Part shown: positions 1 to 5,688 of the stretch, piece after piece
How positions within the stretch are numbered: position 1 is the stretch's first letter
Layout of the letters: each line of letters begins with the position of its first letter
DNA from: a virus
Reading direction: 5' to 3' (one strand)
DNA length: 64,000 nt
IMG/VR virus record: IMGVR_UViG_3300024327_000003
Coordinates: 1-64,000 of that record
Translations under genes and position numbers: made by a program
The notes under the pieces: model-generated
What the model was told of the DNA's origin: nothing
Seen by the model: only the letters and a program-made list of their open reading frames with translations
Databases searched by the model: none

Positions 1-20
1 CATTTTCTTTTTGTGGTCAT
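1..20 (-). CDS. Start of an early gene cut by the window edge
   Basis: An ATG at 18-20 (minus) follows AGGAGATAGTGTT, the same ribosome-binding pattern as the other early genes. Only six codons (Met-Thr-Thr-Lys-Arg-Lys) lie inside the window. It follows the coiled-coil gene at 25-351 by a few bases, so the early operon continues past the left edge. Product unknown. Confidence 0.6.
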
Positions 21-24
21 AACA

Positions 25-351
25 CTATCTCCTGATCATTAATTCAATAATATCCATTAAAGTTTCATTTCGAGTTATAAGCCGTTTATTATGATCTACT
101 GTACGAGTTCTGGATTCCGTCATCTTACTTAATTGAATACTTAGATCTTCCTCCAAAGATTGCTGAGCAGCATGAGCTTCCAGATACTCTTTCTGCTTAT
201 TCTGTAATTCAATATTCTTAGCTACCATACGTGCAATATCCTCATCTTTCTTAGATATTACCTCTTCGTAACTGGATATAGTTCGTTTATCCATAGCTAG
301 AGCACGAACTTGTGTATCCATTTGCTTTTGCATTTGAGCTTTAGTTGGCAT
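25..351 (-). CDS. Small coiled-coil early protein
   Basis: About 108 residues, charged and rich in Gln/Lys/Glu, with long helix-forming stretches (roughly residues 25-75) that look like a coiled coil. No enzyme motif or membrane segment is visible. The ATG at 351 is preferred over the GTG three bases upstream because AGGAG then sits six bases before the start. It lies in the leftward early operon just after the gene at 354-593. Family not recognised; a role in host takeover is only inferred from position. Confidence 0.7.
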   Translation of the reverse strand: MPTKAQMQKQMDTQVRALAMDKRTISSYEEVISKKDEDIARMVAKNIELQNKQKEYLEAHAAQQSLEEDLSIQLSKMTESRTRTVDHNKRLITRNETLMDIIELMIRR

Positions 352-353
352 CA

Positions 354-593
354 CTATCTCCTATTTTCTAATAGTTTAGTTAATTTATACGCTTTATCAG
401 GTATATAACCATCTCTTAGCATTCGAGCATGGTATTCGGTATCTGGCCAGATATGGAAAACACAGCCTATTTGACCGGAGTGATATAAACCATCATCCGG
501 ATCATAAACACTAAGCAATGCTTCTTCTATCCTACAATTCTTTGTTTCAGAGCAGGTAGCACATACTGCAGATGTTGGAGTATGCCGTTTCAT
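354..593 (-). CDS. Small early protein with a CxxC pair
   Basis: 79 residues. The N-terminal part has Cys-Ala-Thr-Cys and two further cysteines (one in CRIEE, one in GCVFH), which could bind a metal, but four ligands of a known finger are not obvious. Start is supported by AGGAGATAGTGC before the ATG. The intergenic space to the next gene downstream is under five bases, as in a tight operon. Family not recognised. Confidence 0.7.
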   Translation of the reverse strand: MKRHTPTSAVCATCSETKNCRIEEALLSVYDPDDGLYHSGQIGCVFHIWPDTEYHARMLRDGYIPDKAYKLTKLLENRR

Positions 594-615
594 GCACTAT
601 CTCCTATAAATGGTT

Positions 616-648
616 GAGGGCTTACCGATTATCAGTCGATAAGCCCTC
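616..648 (-). promoter_or_regulatory. Intergenic hairpin, 9-bp stem
   Basis: GAGGGCTTA at 616-624 pairs with TAAGCCCTC at 640-648 around a 15-base loop. It lies between the genes at 680-826 and 354-593 and has no following T-run on either strand, so an RNA-processing or stabilising hairpin is more likely than a classical terminator. Confidence 0.6.
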
Positions 649-679
649 TATGCTAAACAAGACGGGTTGGAGTCTTGAG

Positions 680-826
680 CTAGCTAATGGATATGGCGTA
701 TTGTACGCCGATATAAGCGATATATATTCCCCAAGATGCAATGCTCCAGAATAGGAATCTTTCGCCTTTATTCATAATCTGATGCCTTGTATTGCACATA
801 TAATGAACTGGTGCACGTTTTCTCAT
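680..826 (-). CDS. 48-residue early protein with one membrane segment
   Basis: A short reading frame starting Met-Arg-Lys-Arg-Ala-Pro and ending Ile-Ser-Ile-Ser. A basic N-terminal half is followed by a hydrophobic stretch (residues about 25-47: Phe-Leu-Phe-Trp-Ser-Ile ... Tyr-Ala-Ile-Ser), which could span a membrane. CCGGAGGACATC precedes the ATG, and the start overlaps the stop of the upstream gene as ATGA, both strong signs of a real gene. Function unknown. Confidence 0.7.
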   Translation of the reverse strand: MRKRAPVHYMCNTRHQIMNKGERFLFWSIASWGIYIAYIGVQYAISIS

Positions 827-1020
827 GATGTCCTCCGGTTATGACGATAATTACGTGAATCTTCGATACTGTATTTATCTATAATAAAAGCAGTATGATA
901 TCGTCGATCATTTAATACCCTACGATCTTCTTGTTCGACAGTAGCCGAATAATCTACTTGATGCTTATAGTTCTTAGATATAGCACGATATACCTCTTGA
1001 GGTAATATTGCATCGAACAT
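823..1020 (-). CDS. Small early protein, paralogue of the gene at 2575-2742
   Basis: 65 residues. Its first ~30 residues (MFDAILPQEVYRAISKNYKH and onward) align with the start of the 55-residue product at 2575-2742 (MFDVTLDPKDYRTVVKNYKH), so the two arose by duplication. The second halves differ: this one ends in a basic Arg/Tyr/His-rich tail, the other in a zinc-ribbon-like half. AAGGAGATTAATC precedes the start. Family not recognised. Confidence 0.75.
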   Translation of the reverse strand: MFDAILPQEVYRAISKNYKHQVDYSATVEQEDRRVLNDRRYHTAFIIDKYSIEDSRNYRHNRRTS

Positions 1021-1031
1021 GATTAATCTCC

Positions 1032-1388
1032 TTAATAATCTATTTGTTTAATAACCAAATTATGTTTCTTGGCCAGATCTATCATATGGCCAGTGCCTTT
1101 ACTCTTCCCATCCCATGCTATGAGCGCATGAGTGGCGATCTTAGCCATTTCTTCATTACGCCTATAACCTGCTGATTTGCCGTATTTATCCCATTCAGCA
1201 GGCATTTCAATGAGTCTAAGGCCCATATTTATTGCTATTTGAATACCTAGGCTATCAGCGCCACGAGCCATACCGGATATAATAGTTATATTCTCTTTAG
1301 GCTGTTTATGTAAAAAATTAGTAAATGCATAAAGCAGTGTTTGATAATCAGTAAAGTCTCTTCCACCGGCTATGATGAGTTTAATCAT
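1032..1388 (-). CDS. SLOG-superfamily DUF2493 (YspA-like) nucleotide-binding protein
   Basis: 118 residues forming one Rossmann-like domain. Visible marks of the DUF2493/cpYpsA-related SLOG family are the N-terminal IIAGGRDF, the central ISGMARGADSLG, the PAEWDKYGKSAGYRRNEEM segment and the late ALIAWDGKSKGTGHMI. Such proteins are thought to bind nucleotide-derived ligands; the ligand is unknown. In phage early regions they are common but poorly understood. Start supported by AAAGGAGATATT. Flanked by small unknown early genes and followed by a structured intergenic stretch upstream. Confidence 0.88.
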   Translation of the reverse strand: MIKLIIAGGRDFTDYQTLLYAFTNFLHKQPKENITIISGMARGADSLGIQIAINMGLRLIEMPAEWDKYGKSAGYRRNEEMAKIATHALIAWDGKSKGTGHMIDLAKKHNLVIKQIDY

Positions 1389-1410
1389 AATATCTCCTTT
1401 AAAGTTAATA

Positions 1411-1488
1411 ACTTAGCTTAACACCAGACCTATATAGTCTGATGCTAAACTAAGTGCACTGGTATCCTGTACTCTGCGGATACCAGTG
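1411..1488 (-). promoter_or_regulatory. Structured intergenic region with two hairpins
   Basis: CACTGGTATCC at 1457-1467 pairs with GGATACCAGTG at 1478-1488 (11 bp, 10-base loop). Beside it, ACTTAG at 1411-1416 pairs with CTAAGT at 1450-1455, enclosing CAGAC/GTCTG (1425-1429 with 1437-1441). No T-run follows, so this looks like mRNA punctuation or an RNA regulatory element between the genes at 1499-1945 and 1032-1388. Confidence 0.55.
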
Positions 1489-1498
1489 ACTTAATGCT

Positions 1499-1945
1499 CT
1501 AGAACAGGCTGATGACTTCAGAAGCGCTGATTGCTTTGATGATGCCATCTTTAGCATGCCCTGCAACTGCAGGAATGTCTGAAGCATCCAATGAACGCTT
1601 AGCATCTCCATGAGTAACAAACGCAACAAACTTAACTTCAGTCACTACGTTATCTTGAGCATCTTTCTGCTCAACATGAAGCATAACTTTCAGAGACCGG
1701 CCTGTAGTATCAGTCTCTTCAATACTTGAGTTGCCTTTGGCATTCGTAAGCAGAGAAGTAAGTCTCTCTTCTGCAGTACGTTTGTCATTGGCCAGAGGCC
1801 TATTCAACAACTCTGCCAAATAATCACCTACTTCGCAATACCAACCGGATTTGCCAAGCATATATCTGGCTTTAGGCGCTTTAGCAGGCCCATTGATCGG
1901 TACTACTTTACCTACCTGTTGTTCGTTAACTTGAGGCATTGACAT
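1499..1945 (-). CDS. Early protein of unknown function, possible paralogue of 2241-2543
   Basis: 148 residues. A Pro/Ala/Lys-rich N-terminus leads into a compact domain that can be aligned with the product at 2241-2543: an Ala-Arg-Tyr start, a middle ATP-like-free helix region, SLKVML against SLIVLL, then KFVAFV...DASDIPAV against KFFGFL...ESDIPDI. It ends in Ile-Ser-Leu-Phe. GAAGGAGATTCACC precedes the ATG. No known family recognised; the shared domain suggests duplication within the early operon. Confidence 0.75.
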   Translation of the reverse strand: MSMPQVNEQQVGKVVPINGPAKAPKARYMLGKSGWYCEVGDYLAELLNRPLANDKRTAEERLTSLLTNAKGNSSIEETDTTGRSLKVMLHVEQKDAQDNVVTEVKFVAFVTHGDAKRSLDASDIPAVAGHAKDGIIKAISASEVISLF

Positions 1946-2240
1946 GGTGAATCTCCTTCTTACTTAAGGTTTACAGTTCAGGCAATAGTGCCCAGTTCTT
2001 AGATAGTTTAATTACATATCTAGGTAAATCATGGATATTAGCTCTATCCTCATGTTTTGACTGGTGTTAAACACACCACTATCGCCACCAGGCGAGAGTA
2101 AGAGCAGAGTACTATCGTACTGTCTTGAGCTAAAGAAACGAGAGGACTGTCTGATTGATTTGGTTTAACTTAATGATTAAATGAGGTCACTATAAATACC
2201 TTATAAATCCCAATGCTCCCGTTAGGGAGCACCGGTGTTA
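1946..2240 (-). other. Hairpin-rich non-coding gap
   Basis: About 295 bases with no reading frame that has a ribosome binding site. It holds several compact hairpins: TGGTGT/ACACCA (2062-2067 with 2073-2078), CGCC/GGCG around ACCA (2084-2095) and GCTCCC/GGGAGC around GTTA (2215-2230, just after the stop of the gene at 2241-2543). The last could act as a weak terminator or 3'-end stabiliser on leftward transcripts. Confidence 0.5.
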
Positions 2241-2543
2241 TTACATGGATTTAACTTGCTCGAGGATATCAGGGATATCAGACTCCTGTAACATGACATT
2301 TGGCCTAGTTGAGACAAGAAAACCAAAAAACTTCTTTGTATTGGCATTGAGCAATACTATAAGGCTATTGCCTTCGTTTTCTTGAATGGCAGTTTCAGGA
2401 TCCAATAACACTTCTTTAAGCCTATCTTTAGTGTTAGGACTGTTAATTAATTCAATGCACTTACTTTCAGCTAACTCAATAAACAAATGCTTATTGATGT
2501 TGTAAATGTACCGAGCTGGTCTAGCAGGAATGATTTTGAACAT
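2241..2543 (-). CDS. Early protein of unknown function, possible paralogue of 1499-1945
   Basis: 100 residues without signal peptide or membrane segment. It resembles the core of the product at 1499-1945 (see that entry), lacking its N-terminal extension and its last ~15 residues. The ATG is preceded by AGGAGATATCTTATT. Placed between a hairpin-bearing gap downstream and the zinc-ribbon-like gene upstream. Function unknown. Confidence 0.75.
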   Translation of the reverse strand: MFKIIPARPARYIYNINKHLFIELAESKCIELINSPNTKDRLKEVLLDPETAIQENEGNSLIVLLNANTKKFFGFLVSTRPNVMLQESDIPDILEQVKSM

Positions 2544-2574
2544 AATAAGATATCTCCTAGGAGTAATAGATTAA

Positions 2575-2742
2575 TTAGCTATGCTCCGGACATGGATTAT
2601 CTATGAAATAATTATAGCCACATCCTTCACATTGATATATATCTGTGTCCATCTGCTCAAGGTCAACTTCACGATCGACCATATGTTTGTAGTTCTTAAC
2701 TACAGTCCGGTAATCTTTAGGGTCTAAAGTAACGTCAAACAT
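2575..2742 (-). CDS. 55-residue early protein with zinc-ribbon-like tail
   Basis: The frame starts MFDVTLDPKDYRTVV and ends in a Cys-rich piece: Cys-Glu-Gly-Cys, then Asn-Pro-Cys-Pro-Glu-His, i.e. a CxxC...CxxH arrangement that could bind one zinc ion. Its first 30 residues are paralogous to the product at 823-1020. TAAGGAGATACC lies at the right distance before the ATG. Too short for most gene callers; kept because of start signal, operon fit and paralogy. Confidence 0.75.
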   Translation of the reverse strand: MFDVTLDPKDYRTVVKNYKHMVDREVDLEQMDTDIYQCEGCGYNYFIDNPCPEHS

Positions 2743-2751
2743 GGTATCTCC

Positions 2752-2997
2752 TTAGTCGAGATTGGGTGGTTCAGCTTGCAAATGCATATCCATGAGGATC
2801 TCGAAATCCATGGATGTATAAGCTGATTTCTTTTGGGCCAATACTTTGCCTTTCTTAGCCCAAATATTCCAAGCACGTTGAATAGCCATTAATACGATGA
2901 CTTCTTTATAAACAGCATGTATGAAGAGACACATGCCTACTGCACCAACAATAGCTATGACCGCTATTAACGTATAAATGAGTGTTTCAATAGACAT
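2752..2997 (-). CDS. Small early membrane protein
   Basis: 81 residues. Residues ~5-35 form one long hydrophobic segment (LIYTLIAVIAIVGAVGMCLF and onward), followed by a basic cytoplasmic-looking part with an Ala-Lys-Lys-Gly-Lys stretch and an acidic tail. The topology suggests an inner-membrane anchor with a C-terminal domain in the cytoplasm. TAAGGGGGACATCTT precedes the start. A role in superinfection exclusion or membrane takeover would be a guess. Confidence 0.7.
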   Translation of the reverse strand: MSIETLIYTLIAVIAIVGAVGMCLFIHAVYKEVIVLMAIQRAWNIWAKKGKVLAQKKSAYTSMDFEILMDMHLQAEPPNLD

Positions 2998-3009
2998 AAG
3001 ATGTCCCCC

Positions 3010-3186
3010 TTAATAAAGTGTTTCGAGGTCTTTGCTTAATGCATTGACCTCACCGATTAGCTTATCCAGCCTTAACCAAGCAGGACTATTATGTTCTACT
3101 TTCTGCTTAGCGTAGTACAACTTAATGCTTACTGAGTACAGCTGTTCTTGAACTGAACGTTCGGTAACAGGTGTAGGCTGACACAT
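3010..3186 (-). CDS. 58-residue helical early protein
   Basis: Starts MCQPTPVTERSVQEQLYSVS and ends LSKDLETLY; mostly amphipathic helix, no membrane segment, no known motif. TAAGGAGATAGTAT precedes the ATG, and the spacing to the next gene downstream is small. Function unknown. Confidence 0.7.
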   Translation of the reverse strand: MCQPTPVTERSVQEQLYSVSIKLYYAKQKVEHNSPAWLRLDKLIGEVNALSKDLETLY

Positions 3187-3312
3187 ATACTATCTCCTTA
3201 ATAACAGGTTATAGATTAATAAATACTAGCTTCTCGACGCCCTTTATTCTTTCGGCATGTAACCGTAGATTTGTTTCATCTCTACGCTTCGAGAACCTAA
3301 TACTTATTAATA

Positions 3313-3338
3313 GGACTAGGGCTTAATTGCCCTAGTCC
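3313..3338. promoter_or_regulatory. Strong 10-bp hairpin after an early gene
   Basis: GGACTAGGGC at 3313-3322 pairs with GCCCTAGTCC at 3329-3338 around TTAATT. It lies a few bases after the stop of the leftward gene at 3346-3684 and is not followed by a T-run. The rest of 3187-3345 has no gene; TTCTCGA and TCGAGAA around 3231-3295 and a GTAGA/TCTAC pair suggest more folding there. Confidence 0.6.
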
Positions 3339-3345
3339 AATGGTA

Positions 3346-3684
3346 TTAGCTAGCAAGAGCAACGATAGCTTTACGCTGAGGATTGCTCTTAACAGGCCAA
3401 CAGATCTTCTTGGTAGCCCGTGATACCAGTACATCCATGCTGGGAACATAGATGTATTGAGTGCCATTGTGCTCAACATATACGGTTTTATTCGCACAGT
3501 AGAGATGATTAACGAGTATCGCTACCCGATTACCATGGCTGGCACTTTTATAAACTATTGAGCCAAGGTTATTCTTAATAACCATTGACTTAATGGACTC
3601 ATCCCAAGTGAGTCCTTCATCCAAAGTAACGCGGTATTTATGTCGTTTACCGTGAATGGTTAATGGAACTAATGAATAAGCCAT
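3346..3684 (-). CDS. Early protein of unknown function
   Basis: 112 residues, beta-rich, starting MAYSLVPLTIHGKRHKYRV, with two cysteines far apart and a basic C-terminus. No signal peptide or known domain. TTAAGGAGATATCTC precedes the ATG. Bounded on both sides by strong hairpins, so its mRNA may be processed as a separate unit. A second frame over its 3' half is a shadow. Confidence 0.7.
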   Translation of the reverse strand: MAYSLVPLTIHGKRHKYRVTLDEGLTWDESIKSMVIKNNLGSIVYKSASHGNRVAILVNHLYCANKTVYVEHNGTQYIYVPSMDVLVSRATKKICWPVKSNPQRKAIVALAS

Positions 3685-3711
3685 GAGATATCTCCTTAAT
3701 TAAGAGGTTAT

Positions 3712-3915
3712 GGTGTTTTAATTAACACCAATACCGGCACCAGCCGGTATGCTATAAGCAACGATTATAGTGTTCAGCAGAGTAAAGCATTGGTATGATT
3801 AAAGGTATCTTAAGGATTACCTAGTGATAGTGGGTTAGAGCAAGTCTTTTGGCGCTATCTTATAGTGTTATCTTGTGTGTAAAGGTAGGACGTGGCCTCC
3901 CGTAGGAGACCACGT
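3712..3915 (-). promoter_or_regulatory. Three hairpins in an early intergenic gap
   Basis: The 242-base gap 3685-3926 has no credible gene. It contains GGTGTT/AACACC (3712-3717 with 3724-3729), ATACCGGC/GCCGGTAT around ACCA (3731-3750) and a composite hairpin ACGTGG...CCACGT with inner CTCC/GGAG around CGTA (3890-3915). The last sits just after the stop of the gene at 3927-4145 and could end or protect its transcript. Confidence 0.55.
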
Positions 3916-3926
3916 TATAGGAAGGA

Positions 3927-4145
3927 CTAAGCGTTGTCGTATTGCGCAATCTGCGCTTCGGACCACTTACTCTTATCGACAGCATTCAGCTCGTCGAAGG
4001 ACTCCGCAAGCTGGCTTTTGTATGCACCTTGCATACCGCTCTTGTACATCTTACCGGCATACCGAGTGCCTTGTACGACATCGGTAAGCAGATGAGCTGA
4101 TTCTTCTACCGTATGCGATACGGCATGGACGACTGGGAATGACAT
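3927..4145 (-). CDS. First leftward early gene
   Basis: 72 residues, soluble, starting MSFPVVHAVSHTVEESAHLL, with a Ser/Ala/Gln-rich helical C-terminus. TAAGGAGATATCCT precedes the ATG. It is the gene nearest the non-coding divide at 4146-4741, so it should be the first product made if the leftward early promoter lies there. Function unknown; in N4-like phages this slot typically holds small host-takeover proteins. Confidence 0.7.
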   Translation of the reverse strand: MSFPVVHAVSHTVEESAHLLTDVVQGTRYAGKMYKSGMQGAYKSQLAESFDELNAVDKSKWSEAQIAQYDNA

Positions 4146-4322
4146 AGGATATCTCCTTAGTAACAGTTAACTGTTGAGCGTTATTGCCCATAAGCCCATC
4201 AGGGCTGTGTAAGGTTGAGGTTTTAGGAAAAGGATAGTTATATTGAATAGGGGGGGATGGGGTTTTCGCTGACAGGGGTCAGTTAGTTAGTATTGCACGT
4301 ACGCACCTGTGAAAATATCACT

Positions 4323-4339
4323 ATAAGCTTTTAGCTTAT
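4323..4339 (-). promoter_or_regulatory. Candidate virion-RNA-polymerase hairpin promoter (leftward)
   Basis: ATAAGCT and AGCTTAT form a 7-bp stem with a 3-base loop (AAA when read on the minus strand). N4 virion RNA polymerase is known to start at small DNA hairpins with 5-7 bp stems and 3-base loops holding a central purine. The element lies about 180 bases upstream of the first leftward early gene. The stem is AT-rich, so this is only a candidate. Confidence 0.35.
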
Positions 4340-4384
4340 TATTATTATTTAGCATATAGCAGGTATATAGCTAATTAGTTTGTG

Positions 4385-4408
4385 TATCAGAATAACGCTA
4401 TTCTGATA
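4385..4408. promoter_or_regulatory. 10-bp inverted repeat
   Basis: TATCAGAATA at 4385-4394 and TATTCTGATA at 4399-4408 are exact inverted repeats around ACGC. It could be a bidirectional terminator-like hairpin separating left and right transcription, or an operator. No gene overlaps it. Confidence 0.6.
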
Positions 4409-4510
4409 TATAAAACCCGGACCATCTTTAGCGAACAAGACGAGCTTTAGCGAGACGGTGATTTTATATATAATATAATAATAATATAATAGGGAGCCTG
4501 CGGTAGCCTA

Positions 4511-4561
4511 AGTCCGAGGACTGGAGGGTAGGGCGAAGCCCGGACCGAAAGTCCGAAGGAC
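4511..4561. promoter_or_regulatory. Cluster of short GC-rich hairpins with GA/GAA loops
   Basis: Within 51 bases: AGTC/GACT around CGAG (4511-4522), GGGC/GCCC around GAA (4531-4541), GGAC/GTCC around CGAAA (4542-4554) and GTCC/GGAC around GAA (4551-4561). GCGAAGC-type DNA minihairpins are unusually stable and hairpins with 3-base loops are how N4 virion RNA polymerase recognises promoters. The cluster is therefore a good candidate for early promoters or for a packaging/replication signal. Confidence 0.45.
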
Positions 4562-4612
4562 GCTTCTTCTTCTTAGAGAGCTAACTTAAGTAATATATAG
4601 AGAATAAAAAAA

Positions 4613-4661
4613 TATAAGTTGTCCCACCACCTTATATTTGGATTATAAGTTGTCCCACCAC
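4613..4661. repeat. 18-base tandemly placed direct repeat
   Basis: TATAAGTTGTCCCACCAC occurs at 4613-4630 and again at 4644-4661. The two copies start 31 bases apart (about three helical turns), just upstream of the sigma70-like promoter at 4681-4709. The spacing suggests paired binding sites for a regulator on one face of the DNA. Confidence 0.7.
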
Positions 4662-4680
4662 TTTAAAAAGTACTTTAAGG

Positions 4681-4709
4681 TTGCTTTATGTTGGTTTTGG
4701 GTATATATT
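4681..4709 (+). promoter_or_regulatory. Candidate sigma70-like late promoter
   Basis: TTGCTT (4681-4686), a 17-base spacer and TATATT (4704-4709) stand 32 bases before the first rightward gene, which has AAAGGTGG before its ATG. N4 late genes are transcribed by host sigma70 polymerase helped by the phage SSB, so a weak promoter with upstream repeats would fit. Confidence 0.5.
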
Positions 4710-4741
4710 TAGGAAAATAATAACTCATATAAAGGTGGATT

Positions 4742-4933
4742 ATGTCGGCACTGAAAATACATAAAGTACGGACTGCTCCTAATAGCAGAACTCGTATTTC
4801 CAAGTATCCTTACGTAGTTCAATGTGGGAAAGATTTTGGTAAAATTACCAAATACGCTAATACTTGGACTACTGTTAATTGTGCTGATTGTTTAGCTAAG
4901 AGAATTTACCAACCACGTAAGAAAGGAATTTAA
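4742..4933 (+). CDS. Small basic protein with Cys-rich centre
   Basis: 63 residues, strongly basic, with Cys at 30 and a Cys-Ala-Asp-Cys pair near residue 50. It could be a small nucleic-acid-binding zinc protein, but the ligand pattern is incomplete. AAAGGTGGATT precedes the start. It is the first gene of the rightward block and is followed two bases later by the next gene. Function unknown. Confidence 0.7.
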   Translation: MSALKIHKVRTAPNSRTRISKYPYVVQCGKDFGKITKYANTWTTVNCADCLAKRIYQPRKKGI

Positions 4934-4935
4934 TT

Positions 4936-5331
4936 ATGGATGATAATGTGAAAGCTAGTGATGAAGTAGAAATAGAAGTAAAGCCGGCTACCCAGGAAGA
5001 TGTAACTGAGGACCTGGATATCCCTAATGCAGAGAATCAGGTAGAGTCTGATACGCAGGACTCTGAACCTGAGGCTCCGGAGAAATGGGAAGGAGGCGAT
5101 GCAGGCGATGGAGTAGTAATAGGAGTAGATCCTGCTAGTGCTGAGCCAGAACCTGAAGTACCTGATCCTGGTGAAAAGAGTAATCCTGCTGAAGCCAAAC
5201 AACTTCCTGCGGAGAAAGAACAGCTGCCTGCTGAAAAAGAGCCACCTGCAGCTGGATATGATAAATCTCCTGTTGCAGGGAGAGCTGGACCGAATAAGCT
5301 GAGAGAACAGTATATTCGTAATAATAGTTAA
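4936..5331 (+). CDS. Acidic, Pro/Glu-rich low-complexity protein
   Basis: 131 residues dominated by Glu, Asp, Pro and Ala, with no hydrophobic core. A short repeat (QLPAEKE twice, then EPPAAG) lies near residue 95-110, and the last 20 residues are basic. Such disordered acidic proteins could be virion decoration or DNA mimics, but nothing in the sequence decides. AAAGGAATTTAATT precedes the ATG. It shows the composition of a disordered protein, not of a shadow frame. Confidence 0.7.
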   Translation: MDDNVKASDEVEIEVKPATQEDVTEDLDIPNAENQVESDTQDSEPEAPEKWEGGDAGDGVVIGVDPASAEPEPEVPDPGEKSNPAEAKQLPAEKEQLPAEKEPPAAGYDKSPVAGRAGPNKLREQYIRNNS

Positions 5332-5352
5332 TTAATCATGAGGAGAATAAAG

Positions 5353-5580
5353 ATGTCAGCATCTGTAGTATTCAAACAGGGTGATGAGATGCCTTTGGGA
5401 GCAAAAGAGTATCGTAAACACGCTACGGCTATGATGCTTGAAATGCATCAGACGTTTACGTGTCATAGCAGAGAAGGAGTATTGGATGGTCAGCCAGGAG
5501 ATTTCCTGGTAGAGGATGGACATGGAGGATTTTATCCTGTGTCTGCAGAGTTCCATAAAAATAACTATGTAGAGGCTTAA
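5353..5580 (+). CDS. Small late protein of unknown function
   Basis: 75 residues starting MSASVVFKQGDEMPLG. The C-terminal half has PGDFLVEDGHGGFYPV followed by FHKNNY, a pattern often seen in small phage proteins that carry a compact beta domain. The ATG at 5353 is chosen over the in-frame ATG at 5338 because AGGAG overlaps the latter. Followed at once by the nested RNA structure at 5584-5677, which probably ends this first late transcript. Confidence 0.7.
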   Translation: MSASVVFKQGDEMPLGAKEYRKHATAMMLEMHQTFTCHSREGVLDGQPGDFLVEDGHGGFYPVSAEFHKNNYVEA

Positions 5581-5583
5581 TAT

Positions 5584-5677
5584 AAAGGACTGGTTCCATT
5601 TGAGTCCGGACAGAGCCGGCTTATTTGGTGGATAAGCAAGGCAAATGGCCTAATGAGTTCCAGTCCTTTATTTTTTT
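5584..5677 (+). ncRNA. Nested RNA structure ending in a T-run: terminator or small structured RNA
   Basis: Three coaxial helices: AAAGGACTGG (5584-5593) with CCAGTCCTTT (5660-5669), CCATTTG (5596-5602) with CAAATGG (5642-5648), and GCTTAT (5619-5624) with ATAAGC (5632-5637) closing a 7-base loop. The outer stem is followed by TTTATTTTTTTC. A simple terminator needs only one short stem, so the extra inner helices suggest a stable small RNA with its own terminator. It was tested as a tRNA and fails: no D arm and no T loop. Confidence 0.65.
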
Positions 5678-5688
5678 CTTAGATAAAT

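Larger units (their letters stand above)
4146..4741. other. Non-coding divide between early (left) and late (right) transcription; probable joined genome ends
   Basis: About 600 bases without a credible gene. From left: palindrome AACAGTTAACTGTT (4162-4175), hairpin AGCCC/GGGCT (4193-4206), a G-run at 4251-4257, hairpin at 4323-4339, inverted repeat at 4385-4408, an AT-only stretch (4463-4490), a GC-rich hairpin cluster (4511-4561), an 18-base direct repeat (4613-4661) and a sigma70-like promoter. Genes point away on both sides. In N4 the terminase end and the early end of the linear genome carry direct terminal repeats; a circularised assembly would place one copy here. Confidence 0.55.

Noticed and set aside
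572-754. Rightward 60-residue frame
   Set aside because: No ribosome site, opposite to the early operon, and it covers a hairpin and the real leftward gene at 680-826.
3297-3497. Leftward 66-residue frame
   Set aside because: It overlaps the better supported gene 3346-3684 in another frame and begins inside it without a ribosome site.
3875-4087. Rightward 70-residue frame
   Set aside because: Antisense shadow of the leftward gene 3927-4145 with unusual Arg/Cys-rich composition and no start signal.
4930-5202. Leftward 90-residue frame
   Set aside because: Antisense of the acidic gene 4936-5331; its Phe/Tyr/Ile-rich sequence reflects reverse reading of Glu codons.
5584-5677. A tRNA in the small structured RNA
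   Set aside because: The 6-bp stem with 7-base loop looks like an anticodon arm, but no D arm, no T loop (no GTTC-type sequence) and an outer stem longer than an acceptor were found.
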